Positions 17,867 to 27,229 are shown, numbered from the stretch's first letter. The stretch is DNA of 64,000 nt from Paenibacillus sp. FSL R5-0345 (GCF_000758585.1 NZ_CP009281.1:1736001-1800000); one strand, 5' to 3'. Program-made: numbers and translations. The notes: generated from the sequence alone by a model not told the origin.

Positions 17867-19129
17867 ATGATGACTAAGATGAAGCATGAAGACAGGATAG
17901 GGATCATCGGTGCAGGGATTTCCGGGATTACTGCTGCTTACCAATTAGCGAAAAAAGGATATACCCATATTACTCTCCTTGAGAAGTCAGACCGAGTAGG
18001 CGGAAAGTGTCACTCTATAGAATACAAAGGGAAAACTTATGAAATGGGGACGCTAATCGGCTTGCCAACTTATAAACATACGATAGAACTTATGAAAGAG
18101 TTTGATCTTATGGATAAAGGACCGCTATTGGAACGGGGATTTTTTGATAATAACGGGCGGAAGACTTCTCAGATTCCTATGGACCAAATTCAGGCATTTA
18201 CTCAAGAATTCAAAAGGTTGCCCGATATTTTGAAGCGTTATAAGTCACTGCAAGAACCTGGTTTTCTGAACTTACCCTCAGATTTATGCCAGCCATTCTC
18301 AGAGTGGTGTGCAGAGAACGATCTAACTGTTATTGGGCAGGTGTATATGCATTACTTCAATACTTTTGGTTTTGGAAGTATTCAAGATGTGCCGGCGGCT
18401 TATGTGTTGAAATTTCTTACTTATGATAATTTACTATCTTTTATTGAAATCACTCACATGATAACCTGGCCTAAGGGAGTCACAGAACTCATTAGAAGAA
18501 TGGCCGACCAAGTAGAAGATCTGCGTCTGACTTGTGAAGTGCTACATATGGAGCAAGAGGTGAACGGTCAAGTTCGGGTGGAAACAAGCCAGGATATCTT
18601 TTATTTCGATAAGGTGATTTATACAGCTTCCTTAGAGCATCTGAGCGATAGGGTTCACTTATCTTCGGAAGACAGAGCATTATTCGAGCGCATTATCTAT
18701 GAACGATTTCGGGTATATGCTTACAGAGTGAAGGGGCTACCGGAGCTATCAGGATATATCCCCCGCAATATGAACCCTGAACGTAAAGGACATATGATGG
18801 CGTGGTATTACAGGTGGGCAGATATGGGAACAACAGATTTAGTTACGGTTTATGTAGCGGAGAATGATGAAATGACAGATCTAGAAATGCGGGAAAAGGT
18901 AGAAAATAAACTTCGCGAGCTTGGCGGCGAGAATATCCGTCTGTATATGATGAAGCGCTGGAAGCAGTTCCCCCATGTGGATTCTAATGCGATCCGGGAA
19001 GGGTTTTATGAACGGCTTGATCAGATGCAGGGAAGAGATGAAATCTATTATGCTGGAGAGATCATGAACTTTCCTACACTGGAGAACTGTATTGTTTATT
19101 CGAAATACCTGGTTGAACGATTTTTTTAA
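17867..19129 (+). CDS. FAD-dependent oxidoreductase resembling polyenoic fatty acid isomerase
   Basis: An N-terminal Rossmann fold binds FAD: GIIGAGISG (residues 12-20), then LLEKSDRVGGKC with the acidic residue that holds the ribose. NTFGFGSIQDVPAAYVLKF, ISGYIPRNMNPERKGH with AWYYRWAD, and the C-terminal YYAGEIMNFPTLENC match my memory of the Cutibacterium acnes polyenoic fatty acid isomerase (flavin amine oxidase superfamily), which converts linoleic acid to conjugated linoleic acid. AAGGAG precedes the ATG by seven bases. The gene is coupled to the upstream degenerate transposase. The fatty-acid role is inferred from similarity only; FAD binding is firm. No signal peptide or membrane segment is seen. 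Confidence 0.8.
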   Translation: MMTKMKHEDRIGIIGAGISGITAAYQLAKKGYTHITLLEKSDRVGGKCHSIEYKGKTYEMGTLIGLPTYKHTIELMKEFDLMDKGPLLERGFFDNNGRKTSQIPMDQIQAFTQEFKRLPDILKRYKSLQEPGFLNLPSDLCQPFSEWCAENDLTVIGQVYMHYFNTFGFGSIQDVPAAYVLKFLTYDNLLSFIEITHMITWPKGVTELIRRMADQVEDLRLTCEVLHMEQEVNGQVRVETSQDIFYFDKVIYTASLEHLSDRVHLSSEDRALFERIIYERFRVYAYRVKGLPELSGYIPRNMNPERKGHMMAWYYRWADMGTTDLVTVYVAENDEMTDLEMREKVENKLRELGGENIRLYMMKRWKQFPHVDSNAIREGFYERLDQMQGRDEIYYAGEIMNFPTLENCIVYSKYLVERFF

Positions 19130-19145
19130 ATTGTTTTAGCAGTAG

Positions 19146-19182
19146 CCTTGTCCACAAAGAAATTTGTCGACAAGGTTTTTTT
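19146..19182 (+). terminator. Rho-independent terminator after the flavoprotein gene
   Basis: CCTTGTCCACAAA (19146-19158) pairs with TTTGTCGACAAGG (19163-19175) with one mismatch, followed by seven Ts. It ends the transposase-like/flavoprotein operon. Confidence 0.9.
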
Positions 19183-19210
19183 ACATTGCAGAAAAAATAT
19201 ATTTGGGGCA

Positions 19211-19261
19211 CCCCGCAAAGTATCTGGAGTAAGCATCAAAGCAAAACTCCGCTTTGCGGGG
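19211..19261. repeat. Copy 1 of a CCCCGCAAAG...CTTTGCGGGG inverted repeat
   Basis: CCCCGCAAAG (19211-19220) and CTTTGCGGGG (19252-19261) are perfectly complementary, with a 31-base spacer. A second element with the same arms lies at 31259-31310. It sits in the 376-base spacer before the DUF5692 gene. Confidence 0.7.
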
Positions 19262-19505
19262 ATATTTTACTTTCAAGTTAGGTTTACAGTGTGTAGTTCT
19301 ATAGACATAGTTTCCAATTGAATTCCCTGCTTAGGATAGGTCCTCTGATAAATTCCAGTACTATTGATGTGTAAACTTAACTCGAAATGAGACTATGAAA
19401 ACCTTGATAAATCAACGTTTTGAGTGGTTTGATCGTTCGAAGGAGGATGGGATATATTGGACTCAAGACATAGCTTATATACAAAATATGAAGGAGGAAT
19501 TCATT

Positions 19506-20423
19506 ATGTTTTTATTCGAATCGATTCCCTGGTACTCTGCTCTTATGTGGTTAGTAGTACTTGCAGGATTAATGATTTTCAACGAGATAGCTCGAAAGAG
19601 CAAGTGGTTCTCAATCATTCTATTTATAGCTGTACCAATTGTGCTTACCATAGCGGTTTGGCCGAATACGGCGGGTGAAGGCTCTAGTACTGGAACTTGG
19701 TTTCACTGGGTTAAGGTATATTCTGCTTTGGCAGGATGTTTAGGGTTCATGGCGATCCGCTATGTTAAAGGTTGGGACAAAAATAAATATATCTTAATGT
19801 TCCCGGCGATTATTCTTGCAGTTAACATCCTTGAAGCTGTTATCCGTGATTTCCAAGTGTACAGTTTGCAGGGTATGGTGGATGGCGTAATGATGGTAGG
19901 TGGTCCTTGGAACATAATGAACGGGATCGCAGGTATTCTGAACATTATTACGATTTCGGGTTGGATGGGTATTGTTATCAGTAAAGACAAGAGTAAGGAT
20001 ATGTTGTGGCCTGACCAGCTTTGGTTCTGGATTATCGCCTATGATATTTGGAACTTTGCTTATGTATATAACGCAGTTTCTGACCATGCCTTCTATGCAG
20101 GTGCAGCATTGTTGATCTCTTGTACCATTCCAGCTTTCTTCTTCAAAAAAGGAGCATGGCTGCAGCATCGCGCTCAAACCTTGGCGATTTGGATGATGTT
20201 TACGATGTCTTTCCCGGCGTTTGTTGGTGAGTCGAAGTTCGCTGTTCAATCCTCACATAGCGAAACCGCGCTTTGGGTAGTGAGCGCATTATCCTTGGCT
20301 GCTAACATTGCAGTATTTGTCTATCACTTCTATAAAATTATTAAACATAAACGGAATCCGCTTAAAGTGGAAGTGTATACAGATTTAGCGGCTTATAAGG
20401 CGATTGCGGAGAGTGTAAAATAA
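19506..20423 (+). CDS. DUF5692-family multi-pass membrane protein
   Basis: This integral membrane protein of unknown function has about eight hydrophobic segments, beginning with MFLFESIPWYSALMWLVVLAGLMIF. Conserved-looking features are the tryptophan-rich loops (WPDQLWFWIIAYDIWNFAYVYN) and GPWNIMNGIAGILNIITISGW. I recognise the overall pattern as DUF5692. The ATG at 19506 follows AAGGAGG with suitable spacing; an upstream in-frame ATG at 19395 would add 37 non-hydrophobic residues without a ribosome site. It lies downstream of the isomerase-like flavoprotein but behind its terminator, so it probably has its own promoter. Confidence 0.7.
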   Translation: MFLFESIPWYSALMWLVVLAGLMIFNEIARKSKWFSIILFIAVPIVLTIAVWPNTAGEGSSTGTWFHWVKVYSALAGCLGFMAIRYVKGWDKNKYILMFPAIILAVNILEAVIRDFQVYSLQGMVDGVMMVGGPWNIMNGIAGILNIITISGWMGIVISKDKSKDMLWPDQLWFWIIAYDIWNFAYVYNAVSDHAFYAGAALLISCTIPAFFFKKGAWLQHRAQTLAIWMMFTMSFPAFVGESKFAVQSSHSETALWVVSALSLAANIAVFVYHFYKIIKHKRNPLKVEVYTDLAAYKAIAESVK

Positions 20424-20451
20424 TATAAGGCTTAATAGCTTTTTTAAGAAT

Positions 20452-20474
20452 CCGCGCCTAGCGCGGGTTTTTTT
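20452..20474 (+). terminator. Rho-independent terminator after the DUF5692 gene
   Basis: CCGCGC (20452-20457) pairs with GCGCGG (20461-20466) around CTA and is followed by GTTTTTTT. Confidence 0.9.
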
Positions 20475-20656
20475 ATGGAATAGAAATTATAAAATTGCGA
20501 GATCGCGGAGAAATGTGAAACGAATTTATGGGATGGGCCTATATTCAACTAGTGGCCATGGTGAGCACTGTTTTTAATTAACCTCACGCCTCTTTGAGAT
20601 GTATAACGGGCCGAGCGGACCTTATAGCCTTCGAAATGCATGTTTTAGTCGAGCAT

Positions 20657-21157
20657 ACGGACAAATGTATGCGGAAAACCAAATACAATGTGCTGAAGGT
20701 AATGTAAACGAGCCGAATGTATGCGAAAAACCAAATACAATGTGCCGACGGTAACGTAAGCGAGCCGAATGTATGCGAAAAACCGAATACAATGTGCCGA
20801 CGGTAACGTAAGCGAGCCGAATGTATGCGAAAAACCGAATACAATGTGCCGACGGTAACGTAAGCGAGCCGAATGTATGCGAAAAACCAGATACAATATG
20901 CCGCCAGTAACGTAAACGAGCCAAATGTATGCGAAAAACTGAATACATTGTGCTGATGGTAATGTAAACGAGCCGAATGTATGCGAAAAACCAAATACAA
21001 TGTGCTGCCAGTAACGTAAACGAGCCCAATGTATGCGAAAAATCGAATACAATGTGCTGATGGTAACGTAAACAAGCCTAATGTATGCGAAAAACTGAAT
21101 ACAATGTGCCGACGATAACGTAAACGAGCCAAGTGTATGCGAAAAATGGAATTACGG
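20657..21157. repeat. 52-bp tandem repeat array, about 9.5 units
   Basis: Units begin near 20657, 20709, 20761, 20813, 20865, 20917, 20969, 21021 and 21073, with a partial unit at 21125; the period is exactly 52 bases. Each unit contains CGAGCCGAATGTATGCGAAA followed by ACC-AATACAATGTGC and a more variable GACGGTAACGTAA part. Units 3 and 4 are identical, and differences elsewhere are mostly transitions. On the minus strand all three frames stay open through most of the array (up to 200 codons), but because 52 is not a multiple of 3 the same peptide cycles through all frames. I regard this as a minisatellite, not a gene. Confidence 0.9.
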
Positions 21158-21183
21158 ATGTACTCAGCTTGTAACTCTACCTC

Positions 21184-21211
21184 CAAGGAAGCCGTCAGGC
21201 GTTTTTCTTGC
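21184..21211 (+). repeat. Partial copy of the CGTCC/GGACG hairpin repeat
   Basis: AAGGAAGCCGTCAGGCGTTT followed by TTCTTG resembles the 3' half of the elements at 15894-15930 and 53863-53901. The 5' arm is not recognisable. Confidence 0.4.
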
Positions 21212-21326
21212 GTAAATGCAAAGATCGATCATAATCATCAAGCATAACGCAATCCGCTTAAAGACTTTTGCCAATACTTTTGAACGAATGATTCTATGGT
21301 TTGATGGTCTGAAGCTGCATAATTCT

Positions 21327-21392
21327 GATGAAGTTTATGTACTCCAAAGATGAAGTTTATGTTCTCCAAAGATGAAGATTATGTTCTTCAAA
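21327..21392. repeat. 22-bp tandem repeat, three copies
   Basis: GATGAAGTTTATGTACTCCA plus AA (21327-21348) is followed directly by two near-identical copies (21349-21370 and 21371-21392), with two to three differences in total. It lies in the long spacer 20475-21555, which otherwise contains only the 52-bp array and the MATE leader. Confidence 0.8.
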
Positions 21393-21473
21393 TATGTGAA
21401 GGACAGTTGTTGTTTTTTGACTCCTGATTAAAGACTTAAAAGTGTATCTATAGTAAACTGAATGTAAAGTGCC

Positions 21474-21526
21474 CACGGTATAATGGGTATAATTTGTTGA
21501 AGAGCTCTTCGGATGAAGAGTTTTTT
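21474..21526 (+). promoter_or_regulatory. Promoter and terminator-like leader upstream of the MATE gene
   Basis: Two TATAAT-like boxes (GGTATAATGGGTATAATTTG) are followed about 15 bases later by CTCTTC (21505-21510), GGAT, GAAGAG (21515-21520) and TTTTTT (21521-21526). That is a terminator hairpin only 30 bases ahead of the start codon. GAAGAG at 21499-21504 could compete for CTCTTC, so the leader could act as an attenuator. It may instead simply terminate upstream transcription. Confidence 0.45.
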
Positions 21527-21555
21527 CCATTTTACAGAAAAGAATGTGATATGTT

Positions 21556-22944
21556 ATGCAGCAGCTTCGGGCTAGTCTTCAGAAGAAAAGATTACTAGAG
21601 AAATATCTTTCTGGGGAGGGGATGGATTATCGGCAAATTATAGCTTTATTTATTCCAATTCTGATAGACCAGGCCTTCATTATTGGACTGAATCTGGTAA
21701 ATACCGCAATGATCAGCTCGTCCGGAATGGCGGCGGTCAGTGCAGTGAATATGGTGGATTCGCTGAATATTTTTCTGATCAATGTGTTCGTGGCGGTTGC
21801 AACCGGGGGAACAGTGGTAGTCGCGCAGTATAAAGGGAGCGGAAACGACCGGATGGTGTCCCAGGCTACGGCGGCTTCGGTCGCCTCGGTGTCGCTGATC
21901 GCTTTGGGAATTGGTCTGTTGCTAATGGGATTACATACTCCAATATTGAACCTGTTGTTCGGAACCGCCTCACCCGAAGTGCTGGACAATGCCCGCATCT
22001 ACATGATCGGCAGCAGCATCTCGTATCTGGGTATCGCGGTGGTTCAGGCGGTTTGCGGAGCTCTGCGAGGAGTGGGCAAGACACGAGCTTCTTTGATGCT
22101 GTCGCTCATCATGAACCTGCTGTATGTTATCCTGAACGTGGTCTTCATTAACCTGTTGCACATGGGTGTGCTGGGGATGACGCTTGCGATTAATATCGCG
22201 CGGTATGCAGGTATGGTTTGTGCCCTGGTGTATCTGTTCAAGGTGGATACGACCCTGCGGGTGCGTTTTCGTGACCTATTCCGAATCCCTCTGACCATGC
22301 TGAGGAGAATCATGTTCATCGGCGTGCCGTTCGCGGCGGAGCAGATGTTCTTCAATGGAGGTAAACTGCTCACTCAGGTGTTTATTGTCAGCCTAGGCAC
22401 TTATGCCATTGCGACCAATGCCATTGCCGGCTCTCTGGCTCTGGTGTTTCAAATTCCAGCCAGCGCGCTGTCGCTAACTATTGTAACGGTGGTCGGCCAA
22501 TGTATCGGGCGGGGGAATGTCTCTGAAGCCAGAAAGTTCATCAAGTCCTTTCTCTGGATAGGGTCCGGCTCTTTGGCGTTGATCGCCTTGATTCTGATGC
22601 CGCTATTCCACCCGCTGGTATCGATCTTTTCCCCACCTCCCGAGATCATTGACGATCTGTTTGTGGTGCTGCTGGTGAATTCCATTGCCCAAGTTCCACT
22701 GTGGGCCGTCAGCTTTATTTTGCCGTCCGCGCTGCGGGCAGCGGGAGATTCCCGCTTCACCTCAATTACCTCGATGCTGACGATGTGGCTGTTTCGGGTG
22801 ATTTTTGGATACATCCTTGGGATCGTACTAGGTTACGGTGTCATGGGTGTCTGGTTGGCAATGAACTGCGAGTGGGCCGTTCGCGGGGGCATTTTTCTGT
22901 GGCGCTTCAAAGGCAAAAAGTGGTTTGCACACAAGCTGATTTAG
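21556..22944 (+). CDS. MATE-family efflux transporter
   Basis: This 462-residue multidrug or toxin extrusion protein has about 12 membrane segments in two related halves (first half from DYRQIIALFIPILIDQAFIIGLNLVNTAMIS, second from IMFIGVPFAAEQMFFNGGKL). Family marks include VNMVDSLNIFLINVFVAVATGGTVVVAQYKGSG and the proline-rich end of each bundle. It should be a Na+ or H+ coupled antiporter in the plasma membrane. The ATG at 21556 lacks a strong ribosome site; an in-frame ATG at 21622 behind GGGGAGGG is an alternative that would remove a 22-residue hydrophilic leader. The gene appears more GC-rich than its neighbours. Confidence 0.88.
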   Translation: MQQLRASLQKKRLLEKYLSGEGMDYRQIIALFIPILIDQAFIIGLNLVNTAMISSSGMAAVSAVNMVDSLNIFLINVFVAVATGGTVVVAQYKGSGNDRMVSQATAASVASVSLIALGIGLLLMGLHTPILNLLFGTASPEVLDNARIYMIGSSISYLGIAVVQAVCGALRGVGKTRASLMLSLIMNLLYVILNVVFINLLHMGVLGMTLAINIARYAGMVCALVYLFKVDTTLRVRFRDLFRIPLTMLRRIMFIGVPFAAEQMFFNGGKLLTQVFIVSLGTYAIATNAIAGSLALVFQIPASALSLTIVTVVGQCIGRGNVSEARKFIKSFLWIGSGSLALIALILMPLFHPLVSIFSPPPEIIDDLFVVLLVNSIAQVPLWAVSFILPSALRAAGDSRFTSITSMLTMWLFRVIFGYILGIVLGYGVMGVWLAMNCEWAVRGGIFLWRFKGKKWFAHKLI

Positions 22945-23024
22945 AATTGTTGATAGGATACACTACCTACGCCTGCTGACGGAAACGTAGCTCTTTTATA
23001 TTAAAAACGTAAAAATAAAGCACA

Positions 23025-23070
23025 GGGCAGCGATTCTCATATTTACTTGAGAGTCGCTGCCCTACGTTTT
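23025..23070 (+). terminator. Rho-independent terminator after the MATE gene
   Basis: GGGCAGCGATTCTC (23025-23038) pairs with GAGAGTCGCTGCCC (23049-23062) with one mismatch; GTTTTG follows. It lies between convergent genes. Confidence 0.85.
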
Positions 23071-23108
23071 GTTATCGTCTGCTTCCGAAGTATGTGGGGA
23101 GGGATTTG

Positions 23109-23981
23109 CTAGTGAAGACTCAAATCCATCGATTTCTCCGCTCGGAATTTCTTTCTTCTGAAGCAAATTAAAAGACAAGCCAGTAACAATACACAGATTA
23201 AAGTTGCTGTATAAGTGAAACTGCTATCCCAAAACATAATCTGAACATTCATTAAGGAATGGACGCCAATCACGAAAAATAGATTCTTAGTTAGGACATA
23301 GAGTAATGAGAATATGATCCCTAGGATTACTAGAACGATAAAATCATAAACAAAATCAATTCCGACTAATCCTGAATAGATCCGATTTGGGATATGTATA
23401 GCGGCAAAGATCGATTGTGAGATAAGCATTGCATAAACAATGCGTGAAGTATTGGTTTTGACTTTTTTGACTTTATTTAATAAAAGATAAATTTGAACTA
23501 GCAGAAAGCCCCGAAACAAAACTTCTTCCAGTAAAGCATTTCCGAAAATCTGACCCAGAAATCCACCGAAGACGACGTTCGAATTCGTAAAGATATCATT
23601 ATTGAATGTTAAACTTGAGTGAGTCAGTAATGTCATACCTAAATCAACAATGTTTATAGCAAGCCAAAATAGTAAAGTACCGATAAGTCCTGCTAATAAT
23701 TTATTTTTTCTTAACCCAATATCACTAGGTGATAATTTAGCTATTATACATAAGAAAATAACCACTTCTAACACAAGGCCGAACAGATTTGCAGCTAACG
23801 TTTCGTTGATCCATCCGTTTGTGCTTTTGGCAATAACACTTAAAGTTCCATTTGCAAAAAGGACAAGGTTAACCGTTAGTGTGAAGAGAATATGAATAAA
23901 AATGAGACTGACGATATAGCGTATTGATGTAGGCTTAACTTTAACAATCGATAGCTCCTCAGTTACTTTATTGCGCAGCAT
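23109..23981 (-). CDS. CPBP-family intramembrane glutamic/metallo endopeptidase
   Basis: This 290-residue protein has about seven to eight membrane spans. The CPBP (Abi) motifs are present: EEVLFRG in the third core helix (paired catalytic Glu and Arg), AAIHIPN with a His, and HSLMN with the last His. These proteins resemble Rce1-type CAAX proteases; in bacteria they serve in bacteriocin self-immunity or processing. AAGGAGG precedes the ATG. It is a single gene with no bacteriocin gene visible nearby, so its role is open. Confidence 0.87.
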   Translation of the reverse strand: MLRNKVTEELSIVKVKPTSIRYIVSLIFIHILFTLTVNLVLFANGTLSVIAKSTNGWINETLAANLFGLVLEVVIFLCIIAKLSPSDIGLRKNKLLAGLIGTLLFWLAINIVDLGMTLLTHSSLTFNNDIFTNSNVVFGGFLGQIFGNALLEEVLFRGFLLVQIYLLLNKVKKVKTNTSRIVYAMLISQSIFAAIHIPNRIYSGLVGIDFVYDFIVLVILGIIFSLLYVLTKNLFFVIGVHSLMNVQIMFWDSSFTYTATLICVLLLACLLICFRRKKFRAEKSMDLSLH

Positions 23982-24148
23982 GATTTGTAATCCTCCTTAG
24001 GTTTTACCCGAGCATTGCGTATTCTAGAACATCATATATAATACATAATTTCCCAAATGATATCTGAGATTTACTATATTCTTTAAGTGTTCGAGTTCAC
24101 CATTACAAAAATCATATATTCTCACTTTAGCCTTAGCTACCCCCCGGA

Positions 24149-24177
24149 TTGACAGATGCAGGGGCACTGGCTATACT
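24149..24177 (+). promoter_or_regulatory. Sigma-A promoter of alaS
   Basis: TTGACA (24149-24154), a 17-base spacer and TATACT (24172-24177) form a near-consensus promoter just ahead of the T-box leader. Confidence 0.85.
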
Positions 24178-24183
24178 TGAAAT

Positions 24184-24474
24184 GTTAAAATGTAAATCGG
24201 ATAAAACGTTGATGAAAATGAAGTACACCGGAGGATGGCTTGATCAGAGAACAGGTTCCTTTACGAAAGCGTTTCGTAATGGCTGTGAGAACCTTGAAGA
24301 CAGGCCGGTGGAAAGCTAATTTCGGAGTGTGGGATCACAAATCTCACCGGGGGCACCCGTTATCAGCCGCGTCAAGGCGATCGTCTGCAATTTTCCCGTG
24401 AATCGGGTTAAGGCGATAACCAGGGTGGTACCGCGATATTAATCGTCCCTGAATTATTCAGGGGCGTTTTTTTG
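24184..24474 (+). ncRNA. Alanine-specific T-box leader of alaS
   Basis: The T-box sequence AGGGTGGTACCGCG lies at 24422-24435. The terminator CGTCCCTGAA...TTCAGGGGCG plus eight Ts ends at 24474. Stem I closes by ACACCGG (near 24227) with CCGGTGG (near 24305), with AAGTA on the 5' side and GAAAGCTAA on the 3' side. The specifier triplet is GCT (24315-24317), an alanine codon. TGGT in the T-box can pair with the ACCA end of tRNA-Ala. Uncharged tRNA-Ala should stabilise the antiterminator and switch on alaS. Confidence 0.93.
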
Positions 24475-24546
24475 TTTTTATTTTTTAGAAAATTTGTGTA
24501 ATCTGGCGCATACGCCGAATTAATGATGAGACGGGAGCTGTAAATA

Positions 24547-27180
24547 ATGAAAGCAAGTGAAATTCGTTCCAAATGGCTTAAGTTTTTTGAAAGTAAAGGT
24601 CACAAGATTGAACCTAGTGCATCCCTCGTACCGCATAACGATCCATCGCTGCTGTGGATTAACGCAGGTATGGCACCGCTGAAAGCTTACTTTGATGGAC
24701 GTGAGATTCCTGAGAATCCGCGCCTGACGAACTCACAGAAATGTATTCGTACCAATGATATCGAGAATGTAGGGAAGACACGTCGTCACCATACGTTCTT
24801 CGAAATGTTGGGTAACTTCTCTATCGGCGATTATTTCAAAGAAGAAGCTATTACATGGGCTTGGGAATTCTTAACTGGCAAGGAGTGGATCGGCTTCGAT
24901 CCTGAACGCATCTCCGTAACTGTGTATGCTGAGGATGAAGAAGCATTCAAGCTATGGAATGAAAAAGTGGGCTTGCCAGCAGAACGCATCATTAAGCTGG
25001 GAGATGAAAACTTCTGGGATATCGGCGAAGGCCCTTGTGGTCCTTGTTCGGAAATCTTTTATGACCGCGGCGAAGCTTACGGCAGCGACATGAGCGATCC
25101 AGAAATGTATCCAGGCGGAGAAAACGAACGCTGGCTTGAAGTATGGAACCTAGTGTTCTCACAGTTCAACCATAACAAGGATGGCAGCTATACGCCGCTT
25201 CCGAACAAGAACATTGATACCGGTGCTGGATTAGAGCGTTTTGCTTCCATTTTGCAAGATGTAGATTCCAACTTCGATACCGATTTGTTCCAACCCATTA
25301 TTCAAAAAACTGCTGAGCTTGCCGGTGTAACTTATAAAGATAATGTTGAGCAGGATATCGCGCTTAAAGTTATCGCTGACCATGTGCGTACGGTTACTTT
25401 TGCCGTAGGTGACGGAGTACTTCCTTCTAATGAAGGTCGTGGTTATATTATCCGTCGATTGCTACGCCGTGCCGTTCGTTACGGAAAAACCTTGGGTCTG
25501 GATCGTCCATTCCTGCATGAATTAACGGAAACTGTTGGCGAGATTATGGGTGTGTATTATCCATCCGTTGTCGAGAATCGTGAATATATCGCAAAGATTA
25601 TCCGTACAGAAGAAGAACGTTTCCATGAGACATTGTCTGACGGATTGGCTATTTTGGGGGAGATCAGCACTAAAGCAAAAGCGGATGGCCTCAGCACCAT
25701 TGCTGGAGCCGATGCATTCAAGCTTTATGACACTTACGGGTTCCCATTTGACTTGACTGAAGATTTCGCAGCAGAGCAAGGATTAACTGTAGACCGTGAA
25801 GGTTTCGATGCCGCTATGCAAGAACAGCGTGACCGTGCAAGAGCAGCACGTCATGACGGTGGCAGCATGAAGATTCAGGGTGGCGCATTGGCGGATCTGA
25901 CGGTTAAAAGTGAATTTGTTGGATATAATGACTCGGTAACAGAGTCGAAGATTATGGCTATTGTTGTGGGTGACGAATTGGTGGACACTGCTGGCGAAGG
26001 CGCAGAGTGCCAAGTGATTCTTGAGGCAACACCGTTCTACGCTGAAAGTGGTGGACAGGTGAGTGACACGGGTGTGCTTACTGGCGGTTCGGTTACAGCT
26101 AAGGTAAAAGGATTGTTCAAAGCTCCACACGGTCAACATGTACATTTGGTAACTGTGGAAGCTGGAGAATTGAAAGTAGGCGAATCGGTTCGCGCTGAAG
26201 TAGATCGTGCACAGCGTGAAGATATCGTGAAGAACCATACAGCTACCCATCTACTGCATAAAGCGCTCAAAGAGGTTCTCGGCGGCCATGTTAACCAAGC
26301 AGGATCGTTAGTGGAAGGCGCACGTTTACGGTTTGACTTCTCCCATTTCGGAGCGATTACACCGGAAGAACTAAGCGACATCGAGCATCGCGTGAACGCA
26401 CAAATCTGGCGTGGTCTTGATGTAGTCATTGAGAACAAGCCGATTGATGAAGCTAAGGCTATGGGTGCTATGGCACTATTTGGTGAAAAGTATGGTAATA
26501 TCGTCCGTGTCGTTCAAGTCGGCGATTACAGCCTTGAGCTTTGTGGCGGATGCCATGTATCCAACACATCTCAAATTGGAATTTTCAAGCTGCTTAGCGA
26601 AAGTGGTATTGGTTCTGGAGTGCGCCGTATCGAAGCAGTGACTGGACGTTACGCTTATCAGTTCACTGAGAGTCAACTGGATCTGCTCAAGCAATCTGCA
26701 GGTCTACTGAAGTCTTCTTTGAATGATGTTCCAAAACGGATTGAAGCATTGCATAACCAAGTCCGTGAGCTTTCGCGTGAGAATGAATCCTTGCAATCTA
26801 AGCTGAGCGCAACATTTGCTGCTGAACTAACGAGCAGTGTGAAGACGGTTGGCACAGGTACGCAGCTTCTTGCTGTTGCCGTTCAAGCAGGAAATATGGA
26901 TGCATTGCGTTCCACTGCAGATGAATTGAAATCCAAGCTTCCGGATGCTGTTCTTGTTCTGGGTGCTGCCATGGACGATAAGGTGAACTTTGTTGTAGCT
27001 GTACCACAGGATCTGGTGAAAAAGGGCTTCCACGCTGGTAAGATCGTTAAAGAAGTTGCAGCAGTATGCGGCGGCGGCGGCGGCGGACGTCCAGATATGG
27101 CACAAGCTGGCGGTAAAGACGCTTCCAAGCTTAGTGAGGCACTGGCTAAAGCTGAAGAATTAATAGCTTCCCTAGCATAA
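24547..27180 (+). CDS. alaS: Alanyl-tRNA synthetase
   Basis: The class II synthetase attaches alanine to tRNA-Ala in the cytoplasm. The 877-residue length matches Bacillus AlaRS. The catalytic domain begins at once ([28 protein letters not shown]). The editing domain carries the zinc ligands [11 protein letters not shown] and [10 protein letters not shown] coiled-coil-type linker leads to the C-Ala domain with the Gly-rich [19 protein letters not shown] near the end. GGGAG precedes the ATG. Expression is controlled by the alanine T-box directly upstream. The downstream order ireB-ruvX is the conserved Firmicute arrangement. Confidence 0.98.
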   Translation: MKASEIRSKWLKFFESKGHKIEPSASLVPHNDPSLLWINAGMAPLKAYFDGREIPENPRLTNSQKCIRTNDIENVGKTRRHHTFFEMLGNFSIGDYFKEEAITWAWEFLTGKEWIGFDPERISVTVYAEDEEAFKLWNEKVGLPAERIIKLGDENFWDIGEGPCGPCSEIFYDRGEAYGSDMSDPEMYPGGENERWLEVWNLVFSQFNHNKDGSYTPLPNKNIDTGAGLERFASILQDVDSNFDTDLFQPIIQKTAELAGVTYKDNVEQDIALKVIADHVRTVTFAVGDGVLPSNEGRGYIIRRLLRRAVRYGKTLGLDRPFLHELTETVGEIMGVYYPSVVENREYIAKIIRTEEERFHETLSDGLAILGEISTKAKADGLSTIAGADAFKLYDTYGFPFDLTEDFAAEQGLTVDREGFDAAMQEQRDRARAARHDGGSMKIQGGALADLTVKSEFVGYNDSVTESKIMAIVVGDELVDTAGEGAECQVILEATPFYAESGGQVSDTGVLTGGSVTAKVKGLFKAPHGQHVHLVTVEAGELKVGESVRAEVDRAQREDIVKNHTATHLLHKALKEVLGGHVNQAGSLVEGARLRFDFSHFGAITPEELSDIEHRVNAQIWRGLDVVIENKPIDEAKAMGAMALFGEKYGNIVRVVQVGDYSLELCGGCHVSNTSQIGIFKLLSESGIGSGVRRIEAVTGRYAYQFTESQLDLLKQSAGLLKSSLNDVPKRIEALHNQVRELSRENESLQSKLSATFAAELTSSVKTVGTGTQLLAVAVQAGNMDALRSTADELKSKLPDAVLVLGAAMDDKVNFVVAVPQDLVKKGFHAGKIVKEVAAVCGGGGGGRPDMAQAGGKDASKLSEALAKAEELIASLA

Positions 27181-27229
27181 ATTAAAATTACGAAACTATT
27201 TCTTAATTTAAACGTATTACGAAAAAACA

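Noticed and set aside
20657..21157. CRISPR array
   Set aside because: The units are homologous along their whole 52-base length. There are no unique spacers between short constant repeats and no cas genes nearby.
20584..21186. Three overlapping minus-strand reading frames of 135-200 codons across the 52-bp array
   Set aside because: All frames encode the same cycling peptide because the repeat period is not a multiple of three. No ribosome site, signal or known domain is present, so the open frames follow from the repeat.
24268..24289. cre-like palindrome ACGAAAGCGTTTCGT
   Set aside because: It lies within the alanine T-box leader, downstream of the promoter, and is better explained as an RNA stem of that structure.
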